From contig CAINDA010000062.1 of assembly GCA_903847205.1 (NCBI GenBank), positions 62,001-126,000 of the forward strand: a stretch of 64,000 bases of DNA. The letters run 5' to 3'. Position 1 is the stretch's first letter; every line of letters begins with the position of its first letter. This document shows, one piece after another, positions 46,201 to 54,196 of this stretch. Origin of the DNA: an uncultured Bacteroidota bacterium. GTDB lineage: Bacteria > Bacteroidota > Bacteroidia > 2-12-FULL-35-15. Position numbers and translations under genes: made by a program. The notes under the pieces are model-generated. The model was not told the origin of the DNA. It worked only from the letters and a program-made list of their open reading frames with translations, and did no database searches.

Positions 46201-47932
46201 GAATACCACAGGAGAGAGCTTAACACCGCAGTCCGGAAGCCCCTTAAGCAACACTATTTCAACAAATTTGACATCAATACAAACTGTAACATATACAGTA
46301 ACGCCGACATCAATTGCAGGGAATTGCCCAGGCACTCCTCAGACAGTTACTGTAACGGTAAACCCAGCACCAACAATGACCAGCCCGGACACCGCATTTA
46401 TTTGCAGCGGAAGTACAGTAAACATTCCTCTGACAAGTAACTTCATCTGCACCTATACCTGGATTGCTAATGATAACCTGAATACCACCGGCGAAAGTAT
46501 TACAACACAGAACGGAAGCCCATTAAACAACACGATAACAAATAATTCCTCATCAAATCAAAATGTAGACTATACTGTAACACCAATATTAACAATAGGC
46601 ACCTGCGCAGGCATACCGCAGCATGTAACAGTAACAGTGCTCGCTCCCCCTTCAATGACCAGCCCGCCCACTGCGGTTATATGCAGCGATGGCACCGTAA
46701 ATATTCCTTTTACAAGTGACCAGACTTCCACTTATACATGGATTGCTGCAGACAATGCAAACACCACTGGTGAAAGCACAACTGCACAGACCGGCAATTC
46801 ATTGATAAATACAATAACGAATGGGACATCATCGGTGCAGACTGTAACATATACTGTAACGCCGACATCAAGTCCTGCGGGTTGCCTTGGTAATCCGCAG
46901 ACAATAACAGTTACAGTAAATCCAGGTATCAGGGCCGACTTTGATTTCGTATCCCTACCCTGCACCAATCAGGTTACGTTTTACGATTCATCTGCCGCTG
47001 CACCGGTTTCATGGCTTTGGCATTTTGATGACGGCAACTCTTCTACGGTTCAAAACCCTTCTCATACTTATAATTCAGCAGGAACATTTAATGTACAATT
47101 GATTGCATCAACAATTAACGGCTGTAAAGATACCGTTGTTGTTCAGGTTAACCTGGCAGCTGCTATCCCAGTGACAGTGAGCCAAGGCGGTACAATATGC
47201 AAAGGAAATAATATTCAGTTAACTGCCACAGGCGGCTTTGCCTATATTTGGTCGCCTTCAGCGGGTTTAAGCAGCGCTGTTATTTTCAACCCTCTTGCAA
47301 GCCCTGATACTACAACAATCTACAATGTTGCTATTGCAACAGTAAATTCATTAGGCGATACCTGCGTAAAAAATCTTTCAACTACTGTTCATGTTATTGA
47401 CCCCGGGCTGTATTCTATTTCTGCATCAGCAAGCCCGGATACAATTCTGCAGGGCCAGACCTCAATACTTCATGCTCATACAGATACAACCTTAACAGTT
47501 ACCTGGACACCCGCGGCAGGCATGAACAATTCACATTTATTTAATCCTACGGTCAGCCCTGAAACAACCACAGTATACACCGTTTCGATATTAGACAGTG
47601 CCGGCTGCCCTAAAACTGCAGAAGTAACAGTTTATGTAAAATCAATAAAATGCAATGCTTCAGATATTTTTGTGCCCAATACATTTACGCCAAACGGCGA
47701 CGGCAGCAATGATGTTTTATATGTAAGAGGAAATGAAATAAAAGAAGTTTATTTTGCTGTTTATAACAGATTCGGTCAGATGGTTTTTGAGACAAGGGAT
47801 TTAACAAAAGGCTGGGATGGCTTTTACAACGGCATGAAAGAAGATCCTGCCGTGTTTGCATGGTACATAAATGCGAAATGTTTTAACGGTGATGAAGTGA
47901 AAAAGAAGGGGAATGTAACTTTAATAAGATAG
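43277..47932 (+). CDS. Giant T9SS type B surface protein with nine tandem 93-residue PKD-like repeats
   Basis: 1551 residues from the preferred ATG at 43277, which starts a clean signal peptide (RRKHYFILLLTLLSLKSFATHIVGGE). An ATG at 43241 would add 12 residues in front of it. Residues to about 300 are a THIVGG-type front domain, then a PKD domain near 315 (YHWDFGDPG). Nine tandem repeats of 93 residues follow, each with the pattern MTxxxxxxICSGG and YTWIAxDNxNTTGES. The last 335 residues match the end of 39464 and finish in a type B sorting domain (IFVPNTFTPNGDGSND, YNRFGQMVFET, KGWDGFYNG, GNVTLIR). It is a surface adhesin-like protein, with PorP/SprF directly downstream. Confidence 0.92.
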   Translation: MRRKHYFILLLTLLSLKSFATHIVGGEIFYNCIGGNNYQITLKLYRDCFNGLAPYDNPATLFIFNNAGTLVDSVEIPFPGSVVLPFPLNNPCLTPPTNICVEQAIYHTTINLPPLAGGYDIVYQRCCRNGTILNLISPGSVGSTYMAHIPDPGLAVCNSSPHYNNFPPIFLCAGVPLNFDHSATDVDGDSLYYELCDAFTGLDPNCPILGPQTAFGCPPLASPPPYAFVPWLSPYSGTYPLGSSPALAIDHTTGLMTGTPNTIGQFVVAVCVSEYRHGVLLDVNKRDFQFNVVNCGQPVASIPTQQPFCFGQPSNFSQNSLNAFSYHWDFGDPGTSLDTSNVISPSWTYAAIGTYTVSLIVNPHTLCADTAAITVNVNPLPAMTNANTATICSGGTLSIPLTSSIPSNYSWVAANNPNTTGESITAQTGSTITNTITNNTVNVQTVIYTVTPTSNPGNCVGNAQTITVTVNPSPAMTNPNNVAICSGGTVNIPLTGSSASAYTWIATDNLNTTGESTTTQTGSPLNNTITNNTASIQTVTYTITPTSSPQGCAGTPQTLTVLVVPPPTMTSPASASICSGGTVSIPLTGSLLSTYSWIAADNPNTTGESLTTQTGSPLSNTITDNAATVQTVTYTVTPTTIIAACAGTPQTVTVTVSPPPAMTNLNTATICSGDAVTLSLTSSIPSTFSWIAANNPNTTGESITAQTGSTLTNTIISNALSVQTVTYTVTPTSTPGGCAGIPQTITVTVNPSPAMTNPNNAAICSGATVNIPLTSSSAAAYTWIAADNLNTTGESTTLQTGSPLNNTITNTVSSTQSVIYTVTPTSSPQGCAGTPQTITVSVIPPPSMTSPLSAVICSGGTVSIPLTSSLASSYTWIASDNLNTTGESTTLQTGSPLSNTITNNSTSTQTVTYTVTPTSTLGTCPGTPQTVNVSVSPPPTMTSLDSAVICSGSVVTIPLTSSVACTYTWIATDNVNTTGESLTPQSGSPLSNTISTNLTSIQTVTYTVTPTSIAGNCPGTPQTVTVTVNPAPTMTSPDTAFICSGSTVNIPLTSNFICTYTWIANDNLNTTGESITTQNGSPLNNTITNNSSSNQNVDYTVTPILTIGTCAGIPQHVTVTVLAPPSMTSPPTAVICSDGTVNIPFTSDQTSTYTWIAADNANTTGESTTAQTGNSLINTITNGTSSVQTVTYTVTPTSSPAGCLGNPQTITVTVNPGIRADFDFVSLPCTNQVTFYDSSAAAPVSWLWHFDDGNSSTVQNPSHTYNSAGTFNVQLIASTINGCKDTVVVQVNLAAAIPVTVSQGGTICKGNNIQLTATGGFAYIWSPSAGLSSAVIFNPLASPDTTTIYNVAIATVNSLGDTCVKNLSTTVHVIDPGLYSISASASPDTILQGQTSILHAHTDTTLTVTWTPAAGMNNSHLFNPTVSPETTTVYTVSILDSAGCPKTAEVTVYVKSIKCNASDIFVPNTFTPNGDGSNDVLYVRGNEIKEVYFAVYNRFGQMVFETRDLTKGWDGFYNGMKEDPAVFAWYINAKCFNGDEVKKKGNVTLIR
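44423..46933 (+). repeat. Nine tandem repeats of 279 bp (93 codons)
   Basis: The repeat start ATGAC(A/C/T)A lies at 44423, 44702, 44981, 45260, 45539, 45818, 46097, 46376 and 46655, exactly 279 bases apart each time. Repeats 1 and 4, 2 and 5, and 3 and 6 resemble each other more than their neighbours, for example sharing linker ends NPSPA, PPPT/PPPS and SPPPA/SPPPT. This suggests a triplet unit of 837 bp was duplicated. Confidence 0.93.
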
Positions 47933-47940
47933 AACAAACC

Positions 47941-47980
47941 TCTCCTCTTAATCTCCTCTCCACAAGAGAGGAGGCGGAAA
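47941..47980 (+). repeat. Dispersed hairpin repeat (CTCCTCTC/GAGAGGAG)
   Basis: CTCCTCTC (47953-47960) pairs with GAGAGGAG (47966-47973) around CACAA in the gap after the giant gene. It belongs to the same family as the element at 48052. Confidence 0.6.
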
Positions 47981-48018
47981 TTTAACATGAAACGAAAACG
48001 ATAAAAGACAAATCAAAA

Positions 48019-49110
48019 ATGATAAATGAAAATGATAAAGTCAGCTCCTGCCATTCCCCTCTCCTGTGGAGAGGGTTAGGGAGAGGTGTATTGTTCTTTC
48101 TTTCTTTTTTAGCACTCGTTTTTGCCGAGGGCAAAGAAGGGATTTGTTTTGCACAGGACATCCATTGGTCGCAGTTTAATTCATCTCCTCAAAACCTGAA
48201 TCCTGCGCAGACAGGTTTGTTTGACGGGGACTGGCGCTTTGTGGGGAATAACAGAAGTCAATGGGCCGCTATTCCAGTCCCATATCAAACTTACTCTGTT
48301 TCTGCCGATACACGCTTAAAAACAAAATTAAAAAATGATGTGCCGGCCCTTGGATTGATTGTAAACACTGACAAAGCAGGTGATTCAAAATTCAGCACAA
48401 CCCAGGTATTAATATCAGCTTCGTACATTAAAAAGCTGACTGAAGATTCAACTAATTTTATTTCTGTCGGCATTCAGCCGGGAATTACAACAAAAGGATT
48501 TAATATCAATGCACTCACTTTTGATAATCAGTATAACGGCGACAGCTACAATGCAGCGTTAGGCAGCGGCGAAAATTTCAGTAAAACACGCATCACTTAT
48601 TTTGATATGGGCGGCGGACTTACATATTTGTTGAGGAAAACGCGAAGAACACAGGCTAATGCAGGCATTTCTGTATTTCATGTGAACATGCCTAAACAGA
48701 GCTTTTTTAATAATAAAGATATTACTCTGGATATGAAAACCACTATCAACGGCAGTTTAGAAGTCCCCGTGTCCGCTCAGGTAGATGTGCTGCCATCTAT
48801 ATTGTATCAACGGCAGGGCAAATACCACGAAACAGTTTTAGGAGCATTTGGAAAATATTATCTGAAACCTTTTAACGGTGCAGTAACCGCAGTTTCACTC
48901 GGCGGCTTTTACCGCGTACAGGATGCTTTTATTGCTGTTGTAAATATGGATTACCGTAATTTTAATGTCGGCCTCAGCTATGATGTTAATATTTCAAAGC
49001 TTACTGCTGCTTCTAATAACCGCGGGGGCTATGAAATTTCTGTAATTTATATTTTCAAAAAAGAAGTTCCTTTCGTTGCCAAGCAGCGGTTTTGTCCTAT
49101 TTATATGTAA
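48019..49110 (+). CDS. PorP/SprF-family T9SS outer-membrane protein
   Basis: 363 residues. After a hydrophobic stretch (GVLFFLSFLALVFA) the mature part begins AQDIHWSQFNSSPQNLNPAQTGLFDG, the PorP/SprF opening, and continues as a beta-barrel protein to NVGLSYDVNISKL near the end. Family knowledge: PorP/SprF proteins partner type B sorted cargo in T9SS, SprF with SprB in gliding. Here it lies 86 bases after the 1551-residue type B protein. The annotated first 30 residues include SPLLWRGLGRG, which is the translation of a dispersed repeat (48052-48089). A TTG at 48091 is an alternative start but would lose the basic residues before the signal. Confidence 0.9.
   Translation: MINENDKVSSCHSPLLWRGLGRGVLFFLSFLALVFAEGKEGICFAQDIHWSQFNSSPQNLNPAQTGLFDGDWRFVGNNRSQWAAIPVPYQTYSVSADTRLKTKLKNDVPALGLIVNTDKAGDSKFSTTQVLISASYIKKLTEDSTNFISVGIQPGITTKGFNINALTFDNQYNGDSYNAALGSGENFSKTRITYFDMGGGLTYLLRKTRRTQANAGISVFHVNMPKQSFFNNKDITLDMKTTINGSLEVPVSAQVDVLPSILYQRQGKYHETVLGAFGKYYLKPFNGAVTAVSLGGFYRVQDAFIAVVNMDYRNFNVGLSYDVNISKLTAASNNRGGYEISVIYIFKKEVPFVAKQRFCPIYM
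48052..48089 (+). repeat. Dispersed hairpin repeat inside the PorP/SprF 5' coding region
   Basis: CCCTCTCC (48057-48064) and GGAGAGGG (48068-48075) pair around TGT, then TTAGGGAGAGGTGT follows. It is the same type of repeat as 39273-39311, here read in frame as part of the protein. Confidence 0.75.
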
Positions 49111-49113
49111 TGT

Positions 49114-51258
49114 ATGATTTTCAGCAGAAGAAACAAAAATAAAATATTTCCTTTGGAGCATGGCATGCCTGAAATGCTGGCAGCAGTGTCTTTTGATAAG
49201 AATGCGGTGATATCGTTTCCTGAAAAAAAAGAAAAATTTCCAAAGTCGAAAGTGAAAAAAATTATCGGATTATCTTTCATTCTTCTGCTTTTTCAAATCT
49301 CAATTCTTGTATCTCCATTGTGTGCTCAGAAATATAAAACCCTTGTTGAAAGCGGTGATAAAGCATTTGGCGCGAATGATTTTTTCGGCGCTGCAATTTA
49401 TTATAACCAAGCCATACTTCAGGATTCATCTGAAATAGAACTGCAGTATAAATATGCCGAAGCAAGCCGGCTTAATTACGACTATGCTCTTGCAGACCGA
49501 TGGTACGGCAAAGTATATAAAACTGATCCTAAAGGAATAACGTTTCCTGAATGTGTTTTCTGGATTGCTGTGATTAAAAAAAGTCAGGGCAAATACAAGG
49601 ATGCAAAAAAATTATTTGATAAATACGCCAAGAAAAACAAAAAGAAAAAAAATGACTATTTCGTAAAAAAAGCAAATCAGGAAGTTGCCGCCTGCGACTA
49701 TGCAGCAATGGCGACGGCTAATCCTGATAAAAACATAAAAATCATTCATCTCGACAGTGCCGTAAACAGTAAGGTTTCGGAATATGCACCAATCCTGATG
49801 GACAGCACTTTATATTTTTCATCTTTAAGAAACGGAAAAGACCGCGATAAAAAAAACGCTGTTAATTATAATAAAATTTACACCGCCGCATACGACAGGG
49901 CTAAATGGCATAATGCAAAAGAGCTCGACACGCTGTTTAATAAAGAAGGTGTTCACAATGCCAACACCGCATTTAATTCGGATTTCACAAAAATGTACAC
50001 AACACGCTGCGAGCAAAAAAACATGCAGGACTTTAACTGCGAAATTTATTTCTCAGAATTTAAAAACGGGAAATGGGATGCCTTGCTGCGTCTTCCCCAG
50101 GAAATAAATGCAAAAGGTTACACCAATACCCAGCCTGCTGTGGGCTTTTTAGGAAATGATGAAGTCCTGTTTTTTTCATCAAACCGTCCGGGCGGAGAAG
50201 GTAAAATGGACATTTGGTACAGCAGTATAAATAAAGACGGAACTTACGGAAAGGCTGTAAATGCCGGCAAAAAAGTAAATTCCATAGAGGATGAAATCAC
50301 TCCCTTCTACTGCAAACCCTGCCAGGAGCTATTCTTCAGCTCCACATGGCATAAAGGTTTTGGAGGGTTTGATATTTTTAAAAGCAAATATGAAAACAAT
50401 GAACTTGGGCCCCCTGAAAATTTAGGACTGCCTATCAACAGCAGTTATAACGATATTTATTTTTCGATCAGCTCAAAAAGAACAGAAGCTTTTTTATCGT
50501 CCAACCGCCCCGGTTCTTACTTCGAAGAAAAGGAAAGCTGCTGCAATGATATTTATATGTTTAAAATTCCGGGCATTAAAGAACCGCCTAAAAAAGTGGA
50601 GATAGTGGACAGCACACAGATTTTCGTTACACAGATGAAACTGCTCGTACCTCTTACTTTGTATTTTCATAATGACGAGCCGGATAAAAAAACGCTGGCA
50701 ATTACCACCGAAAAAAATTATAAAAAAACGTATGAAGATTATACTGCAATGCGTGAGCAATACAAAAAAGAATATTCGAAAGGGGCAAAAGGCAAAGACA
50801 TAGAACGCGCAGCCGGCGAAATTGACGCACTCTTTGATGACTCTGTGGATGCAGGAATGCAGGATCTTGAAAAATTTGCAGTGCTTATGCTGAAAGTTTT
50901 AAAGAACGGCGAAAAAGTTAACATAACCATGAAGGGCTACTGCAGCCCCTTAGCATCAACCGATTACAATGTAAACCTTGCGAAGCGGAGAATATCAAGT
51001 CTTCGTAATTATTTTGCTGAATACCAAAACGGGGTGTTTCTTCCATACGTGAATAATACAAAAGAAAATGAAGGCAGTATTGCTTATTTTGATGAAGATA
51101 TCGGGGAATTAAAAGCCCGCCCGAATGTGAGTGATGATTATTATGATACCAAAAATTCTATTTACAATCCCGTTGCGGCATTTGAACGTAAAATTCAGAT
51201 CATCGCTATTTCTATAACCTCATCCAAAGTCGAGAAGGCATTAGAAAACAACAAATAA
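49114..51258 (+). CDS. PD40 beta-propeller/OmpA-like peptidoglycan-binding protein
   Basis: 714 residues if started at 49114. A clean signal peptide begins only at codon 47, where GTG at 49252 gives VKKIIGLSFILLLFQISILV ending CAQ, so the true start may be that GTG. TPR-like helices follow (about 75-180), then a PD40 propeller (about 190-490, with LYFSSLRNGKD, VLFFSSNRPGGEGKMDIWYS and LFFSSTWHKGFGGFDIFKS). Near the end is an OmpA-like domain (about 590-690, VNITMKGYCSPLASTDYNVNLAKRRISSL). Family knowledge: such PD40/OmpA proteins are found beside PorP/SprF and may tie T9SS parts to peptidoglycan. It is 3 bases after the PorP/SprF stop. Confidence 0.85.
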   Translation: MIFSRRNKNKIFPLEHGMPEMLAAVSFDKNAVISFPEKKEKFPKSKVKKIIGLSFILLLFQISILVSPLCAQKYKTLVESGDKAFGANDFFGAAIYYNQAILQDSSEIELQYKYAEASRLNYDYALADRWYGKVYKTDPKGITFPECVFWIAVIKKSQGKYKDAKKLFDKYAKKNKKKKNDYFVKKANQEVAACDYAAMATANPDKNIKIIHLDSAVNSKVSEYAPILMDSTLYFSSLRNGKDRDKKNAVNYNKIYTAAYDRAKWHNAKELDTLFNKEGVHNANTAFNSDFTKMYTTRCEQKNMQDFNCEIYFSEFKNGKWDALLRLPQEINAKGYTNTQPAVGFLGNDEVLFFSSNRPGGEGKMDIWYSSINKDGTYGKAVNAGKKVNSIEDEITPFYCKPCQELFFSSTWHKGFGGFDIFKSKYENNELGPPENLGLPINSSYNDIYFSISSKRTEAFLSSNRPGSYFEEKESCCNDIYMFKIPGIKEPPKKVEIVDSTQIFVTQMKLLVPLTLYFHNDEPDKKTLAITTEKNYKKTYEDYTAMREQYKKEYSKGAKGKDIERAAGEIDALFDDSVDAGMQDLEKFAVLMLKVLKNGEKVNITMKGYCSPLASTDYNVNLAKRRISSLRNYFAEYQNGVFLPYVNNTKENEGSIAYFDEDIGELKARPNVSDDYYDTKNSIYNPVAAFERKIQIIAISITSSKVEKALENNK

Positions 51259-51287
51259 ACCAAGCTGTTTCTTTAGAAAACGGGAAT

Positions 51288-51324
51288 AAAAAAAGATATT
51301 GAATTTATTTCAATATCTTTTTTT
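51288..51324. terminator. Bidirectional terminator
   Basis: AAAAAAAGATATTGAA (51288-51303) and TTCAATATCTTTTTTT (51309-51324) pair perfectly around TTTAT. With the flanking A and T runs it can end the 49114 transcript and the small minus-strand gene at 51394. Confidence 0.9.
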
Positions 51325-51393
51325 ATGATTTTTTTGTATAATTATTTTTAACAAATCCTACCTGAAAATCAGGCATCAGATAAGTTGAACTTG

Positions 51394-51579
51394 TTACTGA
51401 AGTGTTTGTTTTTCTTTGGCTTCTTTATTAAATTTAGCCTGCATGCGCAGCCAGGTAACAACAAGTCCGGCTATCAAAAGCCAAAAGAAAACGTTTGGTG
51501 CATTCCCGATTCCCTTCATGAATGTAAATGTCCATTGAAAAAAATGCCCAATCCCGTTAAAAACATCTGTCATATTCAT
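51394..51579 (-). CDS. Small membrane protein, DUF6341-like
   Basis: 61 residues with one hydrophobic helix (VFFWLLIAGLVVTWL) and a basic/acidic tail (KFNKEAKEKQ). Size, the FNGIGHFFQW opening and the position opposite a DUF6427 gene fit the small DUF6341 group of this phylum. The overlapping plus-strand frame (51385-51585) has no membrane character and is a shadow. Function unknown. Confidence 0.55.
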   Translation of the reverse strand: MNMTDVFNGIGHFFQWTFTFMKGIGNAPNVFFWLLIAGLVVTWLRMQAKFNKEAKEKQTLQ

Positions 51580-51701
51580 ATCTAAAATATTTTATTGATT
51601 GAGGTCAAAAATACAAATTTTATTTATAACACATACTTTTTTGAACTAATTTTAGCGCGGACTTAAATGTTCAAAAGCTATTCACAGAATAAAGCATATT
51701 T

Positions 51702-52691
51702 ATGTTTGTACGTTTTTTCAAAAACAATTCACCGTCATCATATATTCTGCTGCCCATATTTGCTTTAGTATTATGGCTTGCAGGTTTCTGGGGAGGGAAC
51801 AGCACAGTGATAAGATACGGAATGCCACTTTACGAAATACTTGCCAGGCCACTCGAAACAATTCCTTTAATAGCAAAATTAACAGCCCTCATTTTAGTTC
51901 TTAGCGAAGCCTTTTTACTGAATTATATTGTAAACGAAAACGAAATACTTGCGAGGCCCTCATTTCTCCCAGCATTGCTATATATTGTTTTTATGAGCAG
52001 CGATATTTCTATGCTGCGCCTCTACCCGATTTTGTTCTCTAATTTTTTTATTCTGCTTGCCATTTACAGGCTGGCTGGTTCATACCGCGAAAACAGAGCT
52101 TTTTCAAATTCATTTGATGCAGGCCTCCTTCTCGCGGCAGCTTCCTTATTTTATTTTCCAAGTATAATTTTTTTACCATTAATAGGCGTAGCTTTTGTTC
52201 TTTTCCGCCCGTTTAACTGGCGCGAATGGGTCATTTCGTTTATCGGTATTTTAGTTCCGTATGTATTTGTATTTATTTATTATTTCTGGAATGATATCTT
52301 AAAATATTGGTGGGATGATAAAATGTTTTATCCTGCTTTGAGAGAGCAGGCCAAATCGAATTTAGCTGCAAGCGGGCACGCACATTATTTTATGTTAAGC
52401 GTTGTTTTTGTAATTGTTTTATTTGCATTAGGTAAATTATTTAAAGGTTCCTCCGAGACTTCTCAAAGAAGCAGAAAGGGTACACTCTTGCTTATCTGGT
52501 TTTCCGCATTTGCTTTCATATCAGTGTTTTTGGGTTCAGAATTGTCCATTCGGAGTTTTGCCGCGTTAACAATACCTTTATCAGTATTTTGCGCCGGGTA
52601 TTTCTTGAATGTAAAAAAAGGATGGTGGGGCGAGTTGCTTTTTCTTTTGCTGTTAATCTCTATTTTTATTTATCAATTTTCAGCGCACTGA
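51702..52691 (+). CDS. DUF6427 family membrane protein
   Basis: 329 residues with about nine hydrophobic helices. The opening FVRFFKNNSPSSYILLPIFALVLW and the RPFNWREWVISFIGILVPYVF segment are those of DUF6427, a family found almost only in Bacteroidota near purine or glycosyltransferase genes. Function unknown. purQ follows 84 bases later. A DUF6341-like protein is divergent from it. Confidence 0.8.
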   Translation: MFVRFFKNNSPSSYILLPIFALVLWLAGFWGGNSTVIRYGMPLYEILARPLETIPLIAKLTALILVLSEAFLLNYIVNENEILARPSFLPALLYIVFMSSDISMLRLYPILFSNFFILLAIYRLAGSYRENRAFSNSFDAGLLLAAASLFYFPSIIFLPLIGVAFVLFRPFNWREWVISFIGILVPYVFVFIYYFWNDILKYWWDDKMFYPALREQAKSNLAASGHAHYFMLSVVFVIVLFALGKLFKGSSETSQRSRKGTLLLIWFSAFAFISVFLGSELSIRSFAALTIPLSVFCAGYFLNVKKGWWGELLFLLLLISIFIYQFSAH

Positions 52692-52737
52692 TTATCAAAC
52701 CGACGAATCAAACCAATTTCAGCGAGGTTATATTTCG

Positions 52738-52745
52738 TATATTTG
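52738..52745 (+). promoter_or_regulatory. Candidate -7 element for purQ
   Basis: TATATTTG matches TAnnTTTG and ends 30 bases before the purQ ATG. No clear TTG partner was seen. Confidence 0.4.
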
Positions 52746-52775
52746 TTTCTTAAAATCTGTCAATAAACTTTCGTT

Positions 52776-53471
52776 ATGAGCAAATTTGGAGTAGTAGTTT
52801 TTCCCGGATCAAACTGTGATCAGGATATGATTTATGTGTTGCGTGAAATCATGGGGCAGGAAGTAACTGAACTGTGGCATAAGGATGCTGACCTTAAAGG
52901 ATGCGATTTCATTATTCTTCCAGGAGGTTTTTCTTACGGCGATTATCTGAGATCAGGCGCTATTGCACGTTTTTCGCCTATAATGGAAAAAGTTATTGAG
53001 TTTGCCGGAAAAGGCGGCTATGTATTGGGCGTATGCAACGGCTTTCAGATATTATGCGAAGCTGGATTACTGCCTGGAGCATTGTTGCAAAATTCAGAGC
53101 TGAAATTTATTTGCAAAAATATTTTCATAAAAGCCGAAAACAATGATGTTTTAATTACATCTGAAATTCCAAAAGGACAAGTGCTTAAGATACCAATTGC
53201 ACACGGTGAAGGAAGTTTTTATGCTGATGCTCAAACTTTGAAACAACTGAATGCAGACGGACAGATCATTTTCCGCTACTGCGATGAAAATGGAAAAATA
53301 ACTGACATTGCGAACCCGAACGGGGCCTGCGAAAATATTGCCGGTATATGCAACGCCGGGAAAAATGTCTTTGGAATGATGCCGCATCCAGAGCGTGCAG
53401 CTGACGGCCAGTTAAGTAATATTGACGGACGCTGGATTTTCGATTCGATTTTAAGTCTTGTAAATAATTAA
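52776..53471 (+). CDS. purQ: Phosphoribosylformylglycinamidine synthase glutaminase subunit PurQ
   Basis: 231 residues of the class I glutamine amidotransferase type. Nucleophile C87 is in [12 protein letters not shown], with H204 and E206 in [28 protein letters not shown] is the PurQ opening. It supplies ammonia to PurL in purine synthesis. A purQ gene separate from purL implies the split PurS/Q/L form, although purL and purS are not in the window. Confidence 0.95.
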   Translation: MSKFGVVVFPGSNCDQDMIYVLREIMGQEVTELWHKDADLKGCDFIILPGGFSYGDYLRSGAIARFSPIMEKVIEFAGKGGYVLGVCNGFQILCEAGLLPGALLQNSELKFICKNIFIKAENNDVLITSEIPKGQVLKIPIAHGEGSFYADAQTLKQLNADGQIIFRYCDENGKITDIANPNGACENIAGICNAGKNVFGMMPHPERAADGQLSNIDGRWIFDSILSLVNN

Positions 53472-53570
53472 ATTTTTTCAGGAAGGGCAGAAATTTTCAA
53501 GATAATCTCTTTTAAATAACTTTAATTAATAAAACAAAAATAGCGTATTTACAACTATCACGTTTTTACA

Positions 53571-53729
53571 ATGAAAATTTTAATTAAGAAACTCCCTTCA
53601 GTTTTCGTTTTGCTTTTGGCCGCATCGCTGCTGTCATCTTGTTATACTCATAACAAAAAAAAGCACTGTGCTGACTGTCCTAAATGGAATAAAATAGAAA
53701 ATCCAAAAAACTCATTAAAACAAATTTAA
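53571..53729 (+). CDS. Tiny lipoprotein
   Basis: 52 residues, MKILIKKLPSVFVLLLAASL then LSSC with a lipobox Cys at C24. A 28-residue mature part with CADCPKW follows, then a polar tail. The Cys pair resembles small lipoproteins of this phylum that have no known role. It lies alone in the 458-base gap between purQ and feoA. The gap also holds the candidate feoA promoter. Confidence 0.6.
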   Translation: MKILIKKLPSVFVLLLAASLLSSCYTHNKKKHCADCPKWNKIENPKNSLKQI

Positions 53730-53894
53730 TTGTTTTAAAATCCAATTTTCTCCTTTATCGTTTATCATTCGCGACCAGTATTATAAACTCTTCCTGCCAA
53801 TCAGGACTTATAAATCAAGCTGTTTAACATTAAATCATCTAAAAATACCCACTTTTAGGTATCCCTATGATTTCGGGATGGCTTAAAAAGGCCG

Positions 53895-53902
53895 TACCTT
53901 TG
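53895..53902 (+). promoter_or_regulatory. Candidate -7 element for feoAB
   Basis: TACCTTTG matches TAnnTTTG and ends 27 bases before the feoA ATG. The -33 side is unclear. Confidence 0.45.
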
Positions 53903-53929
53903 TTCTAGTAACAAAACCGGTATTTTAAA

Positions 53930-54181
53930 ATGAAATCTTTGCCTTTGATGAATCTATCTCAGTTGAAAATAGGAGAAAGTGCAGTTATCAATTCATTTAC
54001 TGATAAACACATGGCACTTAAGCTCCTAGAAATGGGCTGCACACCGGGCGAGGTGGTAAAACTCGACCGCATTGCTCCAATGGGAGACCCTATTGCCATT
54101 ACCGTTTCGGGCTACCTGCTCAGCCTTCGTAAAGCGGAAGCTTCAACTATACTAGTATCGCTGCTGGCAGCTAAAATCTAA
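53930..54181 (+). CDS. feoA: Ferrous iron transport protein A (FeoA)
   Basis: 83 residues of the FeoA SH3-like fold, with LSQLKIGESAVINSF, the ALKLLEMGCTPGEVVKLDRIAPMGDP core and a final LRKAEASTILV. It sits 15 bases before feoB and helps iron(II) import through it. Confidence 0.95.
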   Translation: MKSLPLMNLSQLKIGESAVINSFTDKHMALKLLEMGCTPGEVVKLDRIAPMGDPIAITVSGYLLSLRKAEASTILVSLLAAKI

Positions 54182-54196
54182 TAATTTTTAACTGCG

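Noticed and set aside
44423-46933. CRISPR or non-coding satellite
   Set aside because: The 279-bp units are whole codons inside one open frame and encode PKD-like domains.
51385-51585. Plus-strand 66-codon open frame
   Set aside because: Exactly opposite the DUF6341-like gene, which has a normal membrane helix and tail; this frame does not.
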